Shown here piece after piece: positions 12,819-17,874 of a DNA stretch of 17,874 nucleotides. The position numbers and the translations under genes are program-made. The notes under the pieces were generated by a model. That model did no database searches and was not told the origin of the DNA. It saw only the letters and a list, made by a program, of their open reading frames with translations. The stretch's first letter is position 1. Each line of letters begins with the position of its first letter. This DNA is from Pseudomonadota bacterium (GTDB lineage: Bacteria > Desulfobacterota > JADFVX01): positions 1-17,874 of the forward strand of contig JADFVX010000052.1 in the NCBI GenBank assembly GCA_015222755.1, given 5' to 3'.

Positions 12819-15473
12819 TTGAAAGAAACAAAAGAACTTGCCAAGGCTTATGAACCACATGAAATAGAAGAAAGGTGGTATAAGGAGTGGTTGGAAAGTG
12901 GCGCCTTTCGCGCCGATGAAAACAGTGACGCTCCCACCTACTCTATAGTTATCCCGCCGCCCAATGTTACCGGCTCCCTCCATATGGGCCATGCACTCAA
13001 TAATACCTTGCAGGACATCATGGCACGCTTTAAGCGTATGCAGGGGTTTAATGTGCTCTGGTTGCCCGGAACGGATCATGCCGGCATTGCAACACAGAAT
13101 GTGGTAGAAAAGCAGCTTGCCCTGCAAGATATTTCCCGTGAAAAACTGGGACGTGAGCTTTTTGTAAAACGCGTCTGGGAGTGGAAGGAAGAGTCAGGCG
13201 GGGTCATCGTTAATCAGCTTAAACGTATAGGTGCATCCTGTGACTGGAGCCGAGAGCGCTTTACCATGGACGAGGGCCTGTCACGTGCCGTACGTGAGGT
13301 CTTTGTTACACTCTACGATGATGGTCTGATCTACAAGGGTGACTACATTATAAACTGGTGTCCAAGATGCCAGACGGCTCTTTCCGACCTTGAAGTGGAG
13401 CACAGGGATGATAAGGGACACCTCTATCACATACGATACCCTCTTAAAGACGGTTCAGGCGAGCTTGTCGTAGCAACTACAAGGCCAGAGACCATGCTGG
13501 GTGATACGGCAGTAGCTGTAAATCCCGAAGATGAGCGTTTCAAGGATTTTATCGGCAAAGAGGTATGTCTACCCCTGACAGACAGGACTATCCCCGTTAT
13601 AGCCGATGCCCATGTCGATATAGATTTCGGTACCGGTGCGCTTAAGATAACACCGGGCCACGATTTCAACGACTTCGAGATAGGCAGACGGCACTCTCTG
13701 GACATCCTTTCAGTAATGGACAAGGATGGAAGGATAAACGAGGAAGGCGGCGTCTACAGCGGTATGGACCGTTATGATTGCCGCAAAAAAATAATAGAAG
13801 ATCTTGAGGCTGAAGGCCTTCTTGTAAAGATTGTGGACCATGATCACAGCGTAGGGCATTGCTATCGCTGCCAGACTAGCATCGAGCCTACGGTATCCAA
13901 GCAGTGGTTTGTAAAGGTAGAGCCGCTGGCGAAGGCTGCTATGGAGGCGGTCAGGAGAGGTGACACAAAAATAGTCCCCGCGCAGTGGGAAAAGACCTAC
14001 TTTGAGTGGATGGAAAACATAAAGGACTGGTGCATCTCAAGGCAGATATGGTGGGGACACCGCATCCCGGCGTGGACTTGCACCTGTGGAGAGGTGATCG
14101 TTGCAAAGGATGACCCTGATTCATGTCCGAAATGCGGCGGCAAGGAGCTTTCCCAGGAAGATGATGTGCTTGATACATGGTTTTCTTCCGCATTGTGGCC
14201 CTTTTCCACAATGGGCTGGCCCGATAAGACAAAAGAACTCAAGCTTTTTTATCCTACCTCACTGCTGGTGACGGGTTTCGATATACTTTTTTTCTGGGTG
14301 GCCCGCATGATGATGATGGGACTGAGATTTATGGGAGAGGTCCCATTTAAGGAGGTCTACATCCATGCCCTCGTGCGCGATGCAGAGGGAAACAAGATGA
14401 GCAAGTCCCGCGGGAATGTTATCGATCCCCTTGTTGTCATAGAACAGTACGGCACCGATGCCTTCCGTTTTACCCTTGCAGCCTTTGCGGCGCAGGGCAG
14501 GGACATAAAGCTGTCCGAAGACCGCGTAGACGGATACAGGAACTTTGTGAACAAGATATGGAACGCCTCACGTTTTGCCCTCATGAACCTTGAAGATTTT
14601 GAGACAGGGAAATCTCTGTCTCCTGTGGAAGAGCTGCAGCTGGCCGACAGGTGGATCCTCTCGCGCCTCAATAGTACCGTCCGTGATGTGACCAATTCGC
14701 TTGAGACCTACCGTTTCAACGAGGCGGCAAACACGCTCTACCAGTTCGTCTGGCATGAGCTGTGTGACTGGTATATAGAGATGGTCAAGCCTGTTCTCTA
14801 TGGTGACAAGGAGGATGCCGCCAGGGCTAATACCCAGGCCGTTCTCGTAGAACTGCTCCAATCCACCTGTAAACTGCTTCACCCATTTATGCCCTTTCTT
14901 ACGGAGGAGCTCTTCGGCTATCTGCCCGGTACTTCCGGCAGTATTATGAAAAGTGACTTTCCAAAGGAGGATCCATCTCTTGTCGATGCCAGGGTAGATG
15001 CCGATATGGAACTTGTCATGGGCGTGATAAAGGCGGTAAGGAATATCAAGGGAGAGATGGGAATATCGCCTTCAAAAGAGGTGGAGCTTATCTACCGGGG
15101 AGACCTTGCGAAGAACAGGCCTGTACTTACTGAAAATGCCAGGCTGATAGAGGTCCTTGCACGTCTTTCTGCTTACAGCTTTACCGATGGCGAGGCCCCG
15201 GAAGGCGCCGCAACAGCCGTTGTAGGGGATCTTGAAATCTATGTGCCTCTTAAGGGGAATGTTGATTTTGATGAAGAGGAAAAGCGCCTGCAAAAAGAGA
15301 TTGCCAAGGTGGAAAAGGACCTGATATTCCTCAAGAAGAAGCTTGCCAATGAAGATTTTATGGCCCGTGCTCCCGAGGCTGTTGTTGCAAAGGACAGGAA
15401 AAAGGCCGAAGACCTGGAATCGAAGAAGACTACCCTCGAAGAGGGACTGGAGAGGATCAAATGTCTGAAGTAA
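12819..15473 (+). CDS. valS: Valyl-tRNA synthetase
   Basis: An 884-residue class I aminoacyl-tRNA synthetase that charges tRNA-Val. The HIGH motif appears as HMGH (55-58) in PPNVTGSLHMGHALN. The KMSKS motif is intact at 526-530. The CP1 editing domain with TTRPETMLGDTAV is present, as is a zinc-type segment WTCTCGE...CPKCGG before DVLDTWFSS. The anticodon-binding domain and a C-terminal coiled-coil arm (from about residue 820) complete the normal architecture, at the expected length. The start is TTG 12819 with GGAG at 12809-12812, six bases away. Another in-frame TTG at 12813 abuts the site and is less suitable. The 3' end overlaps nadC by 13 bases. Confidence 0.97.
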   Translation: MKETKELAKAYEPHEIEERWYKEWLESGAFRADENSDAPTYSIVIPPPNVTGSLHMGHALNNTLQDIMARFKRMQGFNVLWLPGTDHAGIATQNVVEKQLALQDISREKLGRELFVKRVWEWKEESGGVIVNQLKRIGASCDWSRERFTMDEGLSRAVREVFVTLYDDGLIYKGDYIINWCPRCQTALSDLEVEHRDDKGHLYHIRYPLKDGSGELVVATTRPETMLGDTAVAVNPEDERFKDFIGKEVCLPLTDRTIPVIADAHVDIDFGTGALKITPGHDFNDFEIGRRHSLDILSVMDKDGRINEEGGVYSGMDRYDCRKKIIEDLEAEGLLVKIVDHDHSVGHCYRCQTSIEPTVSKQWFVKVEPLAKAAMEAVRRGDTKIVPAQWEKTYFEWMENIKDWCISRQIWWGHRIPAWTCTCGEVIVAKDDPDSCPKCGGKELSQEDDVLDTWFSSALWPFSTMGWPDKTKELKLFYPTSLLVTGFDILFFWVARMMMMGLRFMGEVPFKEVYIHALVRDAEGNKMSKSRGNVIDPLVVIEQYGTDAFRFTLAAFAAQGRDIKLSEDRVDGYRNFVNKIWNASRFALMNLEDFETGKSLSPVEELQLADRWILSRLNSTVRDVTNSLETYRFNEAANTLYQFVWHELCDWYIEMVKPVLYGDKEDAARANTQAVLVELLQSTCKLLHPFMPFLTEELFGYLPGTSGSIMKSDFPKEDPSLVDARVDADMELVMGVIKAVRNIKGEMGISPSKEVELIYRGDLAKNRPVLTENARLIEVLARLSAYSFTDGEAPEGAATAVVGDLEIYVPLKGNVDFDEEEKRLQKEIAKVEKDLIFLKKKLANEDFMARAPEAVVAKDRKKAEDLESKKTTLEEGLERIKCLK

Positions 15474-16291
15474 GGTCTATGATTGCGGCAGCACTGGCCG
15501 AAGATATCGGTGCAGGTGATGTGACATCAAGATGCCTCTTTCGCCAGCCCCAGGTGCTAAGTGGCCGCATTGTCGCCAAGGCCGATTTCGTCCTTGCCGG
15601 TATAGATGTGGCAAGGGATGTATTTCTGGAAGTGAACGACTGTATTATCTTCAGGAGCATGAGAAGAGATGGTGACCCGGTAAAGGATGGAGACGTCCTT
15701 GCCGAACTGACAGGCGATGTAGCTGATCTGCTCAGAGCAGAAAGGGTCGCATTAAACTACTTGCAGCACCTTTCCGGTATCGCCACATTGACCGGTGCCT
15801 TTGTGGACAAGATACGGGGTAGCAGGGCGAAGATCGTCGATACTAGGAAGACGATCCCCGGAATGCGCACTCTGGAAAAATATGCCGTAAGGGCAGGCGG
15901 GGGTTATAACCACCGCACAGGTCTTTATGACGGGATACTCATAAAGGACAATCATATAGCTGCCTGCGGCGGTGTAAGAAATGCCGTTTCTCAGGCCAAA
16001 GCCGAGGCACCTCACACATTGAAGGTTGAGGTCGAGGTGGTAAACCTGGACCAGCTTCGTGAGGCTATAGATGCCGGCGCCGACATTATTATGCTCGATA
16101 ACATGTCTCTGGAGCAGATGCGCGAAGCGGTACAATTGGTTGCCGGCAGGGCAATTGTCGAGGCCTCCGGTAATATGTCTCTGGACAGGGTTTCTGATGT
16201 CGCCTTCAGCGGTGTTGATATTATTTCAGTAGGCGCCATTACACAGTCTGCTCCTGCTGTTGATATCAGTATGAGGCTAGGTAGCAAGTAA
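15461..16291 (+). CDS. nadC: Nicotinate-nucleotide diphosphorylase (quinolinate phosphoribosyltransferase)
   Basis: A 276-residue enzyme of de novo NAD synthesis that converts quinolinate and PRPP to nicotinate mononucleotide. Landmarks are AEDIGAGDVTS near the N-terminus, LRAERVALNYLQHLSGIAT (91-109), the substrate-binding DTRKTIPGMR (127-136), GGGYNHRTGLYDGILIKDNH (146-165), EVEVVNLDQ, and the C-terminal EASGNMSL and ISVGAITQSAP. The length is typical. The ATG at 15461 lies within the end of valS, with a GGAGAGG site at 15449-15455, so the two genes are translationally coupled. An ATG seven codons in is possible but would cut the first helix. No other NAD-synthesis gene is present in the window. 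Confidence 0.97.
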   Translation: MSEVRSMIAAALAEDIGAGDVTSRCLFRQPQVLSGRIVAKADFVLAGIDVARDVFLEVNDCIIFRSMRRDGDPVKDGDVLAELTGDVADLLRAERVALNYLQHLSGIATLTGAFVDKIRGSRAKIVDTRKTIPGMRTLEKYAVRAGGGYNHRTGLYDGILIKDNHIAACGGVRNAVSQAKAEAPHTLKVEVEVVNLDQLREAIDAGADIIMLDNMSLEQMREAVQLVAGRAIVEASGNMSLDRVSDVAFSGVDIISVGAITQSAPAVDISMRLGSK

Positions 16292-16369
16292 GTTATAGCG
16301 CAATCCTTCTAAAAACATAATCCATGCATAGTTGAGACAACTTTTCCTTCCCTTTTTTTCTTCCTTTGA

Positions 16370-16375
16370 TATAAT
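16370..16375 (+). promoter_or_regulatory. Possible -10 box upstream of the small secreted protein gene
   Basis: A perfect TATAAT lies about 90 bases before the gene at 16465. The -35 position holds only pyrimidine-rich sequence without a good match. The leader in between contains a small GC hairpin (GGCTG and CAGCC arms around 16410-16425). The promoter call is tentative. Confidence 0.35.
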
Positions 16376-16464
16376 CCGCTGCAATAATTTTTAAAAGAGT
16401 CTGACAGGGTCGGCTGATCCAGCCCTGCCGATTCCCGGATATATAATTCTACGAGGTAAATACG

Positions 16465-16935
16465 ATGAAACGACTACTCTTTCTTGTCCTTTTTTTGACC
16501 TTACTCGCTTCTCCAGCCCTGGCGTCAGAGCCGGAGGAGGCGGTGCTGCTCCCCGTTGCCGGGCCTTTGACGCCGGATGAAAAGCAGGGACTTGCAGATG
16601 AGCTTGTAAAGAACCTCTCAGGAAGATACGAGGTGATCTACGGAGCGGATGTAGATAAATATGTGACGGAGGTCTTCCTGGAGGAGAGCAAGAAGGACGA
16701 ATGCGACGCCGAGGCCTGCTACCGGAAGATAGCGCAGCACTATGGCGTGGAGACGATCATTGCTCTCAGGGTGGCCCCGAAGGGTGACTCCAGCTACCTC
16801 CTTAGCTTCAGTGTTTATGACGTGCTGGAAGGGAAGATTATAGAGGAGAAGCGTCTTGATTGTGATGACTGCTCATATGAGGGACTGAAGGGGTTGTGCT
16901 CCAAGCTGGCCTGGCCTGGTAAGGTTGATAAGTAA
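16465..16935 (+). CDS. Small secreted protein, possibly with a TolB-N/CsgG-like fold
   Basis: A 156-residue exported protein. The signal peptide (1-20) ends at SPALA before SEPEE. The mature part has a beta-alpha pattern: VLLPVAGPLTPDEKQGLADELVKNL, RYEVIYGADVDKYV, then a Cys-containing ECDAEACYRKIAQHYGVETIIALRV and a final strand pair LLSFSVYDVLEGKIIEEKRLDC. This order recalls periplasmic proteins with a TolB N-terminal or CsgG-like domain, in which a strand with the YEVI pattern, a Cys-x-Cys helix and a GA(D/E) strand occur, usually in lipoproteins or outer-membrane assembly factors. Several cysteines (DECDAEAC, DCDDC, GLC) could form disulphides. No precise function can be given. A GAGG site at 16453-16456 supports the ATG. 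Confidence 0.75.
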   Translation: MKRLLFLVLFLTLLASPALASEPEEAVLLPVAGPLTPDEKQGLADELVKNLSGRYEVIYGADVDKYVTEVFLEESKKDECDAEACYRKIAQHYGVETIIALRVAPKGDSSYLLSFSVYDVLEGKIIEEKRLDCDDCSYEGLKGLCSKLAWPGKVDK

Positions 16936-16961
16936 GCTGAGAAGAAATAAAAACATTCTCT

Positions 16962-17024
16962 GTTGGTTCAAGTTTATAACTTGAACCTGAAATTTTACGA
17001 TTCAGGTTAGAAACCTGAACCAAC
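16962..17024. repeat. Double-hairpin palindromic repeat (GTTGGTTCA...TGAACCAAC)
   Basis: Two similar tight hairpins follow one another. The first has perfect 10-base arms (GGTTCAAGTT 16965-16974, AACTTGAACC 16978-16987) and a three-base loop; the second has eight-base arms (TTCAGGTT 17001-17008, AACCTGAA 17012-17019). The outer ends GTTGGTTCA (16962-16970) and TGAACCAAC (17016-17024) also pair, so the whole can fold as one large palindrome. This has the build of a REP/BIME or MITE-like unit. There is no T tail, so it is not a standard terminator. Confidence 0.65.
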
Positions 17025-17053
17025 TATAAATAAGCACCCTGCGAGAGTAGACC

Positions 17054-17155
17054 ACCTCCCCTTAATCCTCTCACCCCAAGAGTACTTCTTCACGTTTGTT
17101 CAGGGCGCCTTGGTAAGGAGGGGAGATAAAGTTCCTCCCATTTGCAAGGGGAGGT
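17054..17155. repeat. Inverted-repeat element ACCTCCCCTT / AAGGGGAGGT
   Basis: Perfect 10-base outer arms lie at 17054-17063 and 17146-17155. Inside are further related blocks: CCTTGGTAAGG (17108-17118), AGGAGGGGAGA, and a CCTCCC/GGGAGG hairpin at 17134-17154. The CCTCCCC and GGAGGGG blocks recur in alternating orientation. It resembles a dispersed intergenic repeat that is common in environmental bacterial genomes (recalled, not searched). Together with the element at 16962-17024 it fills the 309-base gap 16936-17244, which has no gene. Confidence 0.55.
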
Positions 17156-17244
17156 TAGGAAGAATGGTTTCAAGGTTTGCTATTTACAAATTCTTGAAAG
17201 GCCTCAGGCCGGAATGAACCATTAATAAATTTAGGAGTTTTTTT

Positions 17245-17874
17245 ATGTCTTATTTTAACCGAATAAAGAGCGACCCCATAATCGCACTTGTGATTATTTT
17301 TCTTGGAATTGCCTTCTTTTCCCCGCAAAAAGAGAATGCCCAAACTGCACCGCCAGTTATAGAAAAGGCTGCTGCCCTTGAAAAGACCACACAGACTGAT
17401 ACCTCTGCCGGGCCGGGCCGGATCGTTTTTGACCATGCCTTTCATGATTTCGGCAAGGTGATGGAGGGGGATATCGTCAAGCATACATTCGACTTCAAAA
17501 ATGAAGGGCCGGGTGCGGTGAAGATAGTAAAGACGAAGACCTCCTGCGGCTGTACCACTGCCAAGGCTGCCTTGAAGGATTATGCAAGCGGTGAGTCGGG
17601 TAAGATGGAGATCACCATCGACACACGTGGTAAAAAGGGAATTGTAGTGAAGACCACTACCGTTTATCTTGAGAACTCCGTTGATGAGATAGCGGAGCTG
17701 ACGCTGACTATGCAGCTTGAGAGACCGCCCCATCCAAAGGTGGGTAATGTTCTGAATATAAACAAAGACCCGAAGTGCAAGACCTGCCATCTCGATAAGG
17801 GGGTAGGCCAAAAGGGGGTATTTCTCTACCATCGTATCTGCGCACAGTGCCACGGCAAGAAGGGGCGCGGGGCA
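17245..17874 (+). CDS. DUF1573 protein fused to a multihaem cytochrome c region, 5' part only
   Basis: An open frame from ATG 17245 (AGGAG at 17233-17237) that runs off the right edge after 210 residues. An N-terminal signal anchor (about 11-26) is followed by a Pro/Thr-rich spacer. Next comes a DUF1573 domain (about 60-160) with its usual block DHAFHDFGKVMEGDIVKHTF and the TSCGCTTAK motif (Cys101, Cys103). Then two haem-c attachment sites appear, CKTCH (178-182) and CAQCH (199-203), the second followed by GKKGRG as in class I cytochrome c. DUF1573 is an Ig-like periplasmic domain of unknown role. The fusion indicates an extracytoplasmic electron-transfer protein that depends on cytochrome c maturation, to which the CcdA/TlpA cassette 12 kb upstream could contribute. 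The rest of the gene is not visible. Confidence 0.88.
   Translation, partial: MSYFNRIKSDPIIALVIIFLGIAFFSPQKENAQTAPPVIEKAAALEKTTQTDTSAGPGRIVFDHAFHDFGKVMEGDIVKHTFDFKNEGPGAVKIVKTKTSCGCTTAKAALKDYASGESGKMEITIDTRGKKGIVVKTTTVYLENSVDEIAELTLTMQLERPPHPKVGNVLNINKDPKCKTCHLDKGVGQKGVFLYHRICAQCHGKKGRGA

Noticed and set aside
17170..17853. 227-codon - strand ORF opposite the DUF1573-cytochrome gene
   Set aside because: The + strand frame has a signal anchor, DUF1573 motifs and CxxCH sites; the antisense frame has none and looks like a shadow.

Overview
The window reads as a chromosomal segment of a Gram-negative bacterium. Evidence includes a periplasmic HtrA-type protease behind an RseB/MucB-like gene, two lipoprotein signal peptides, CcdA/TlpA thiol chemistry and a multihaem c-type cytochrome start. 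The gene families and order (NusG-domain-II membrane protein, DUF1573-cytochrome fusion, CheW pair with an acidic receiver protein, rplS-rnhB-yraN) resemble Deltaproteobacteria/Desulfobacterota or Nitrospirota-like genomes. That placement is an inference from content, not from a search. Base composition looks moderate and even, and non-ATG starts (GTG, TTG) are common.

Layout on the + strand, 1-5730: the 3' end of an RseB/MucB-like gene, an HtrA/MucD protease, then a tight cassette. The cassette holds a Cys-rich membrane-anchored CYCxC protein, a TPR lipoprotein, two TlpA/ResA-like thioredoxins (one membrane-anchored, one lipoprotein), a CcdA-like thiol-electron transporter and a NusG-domain-II membrane protein. 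Several of these genes overlap by one base, so the cassette is probably one operon for envelope thiol redox and cytochrome maturation. A DJ-1/PfpI family gene follows. Positions 5731-6120 hold no gene but two different palindromic dispersed-repeat elements.

Positions 6121-8918 are on the - strand. Read in transcription order they are rplS, rnhB, yraN, then a small PqqD-like protein, a DUF924 protein and a small four-helix membrane protein. Positions 8919-9196 are a divergent regulatory region.

From 9197 everything is on the + strand. An FprA-type ferredoxin-NADP reductase is followed by a 380-base gap. That gap holds an imperfect terminator and, directly after its T run, what looks like a severely deleted group II (IIC-like) intron relic. 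Next come two single-domain CheW proteins and a receiver protein with a very long acidic linker and a short conserved C-terminal helix. A strong terminator closes that unit. Then follow valS and nadC (overlapping), a small secreted protein, two more palindromic repeat elements, and the start of a DUF1573 protein fused to a c-type cytochrome region that runs off the window.

The two most unusual items are the receiver protein, whose acidic linker and C-terminal helix recall the polar scaffold PopZ, and the shrunken intron relic behind the fpr terminator. No CRISPR array, tRNA, rRNA, intact transposase or prophage gene was seen.
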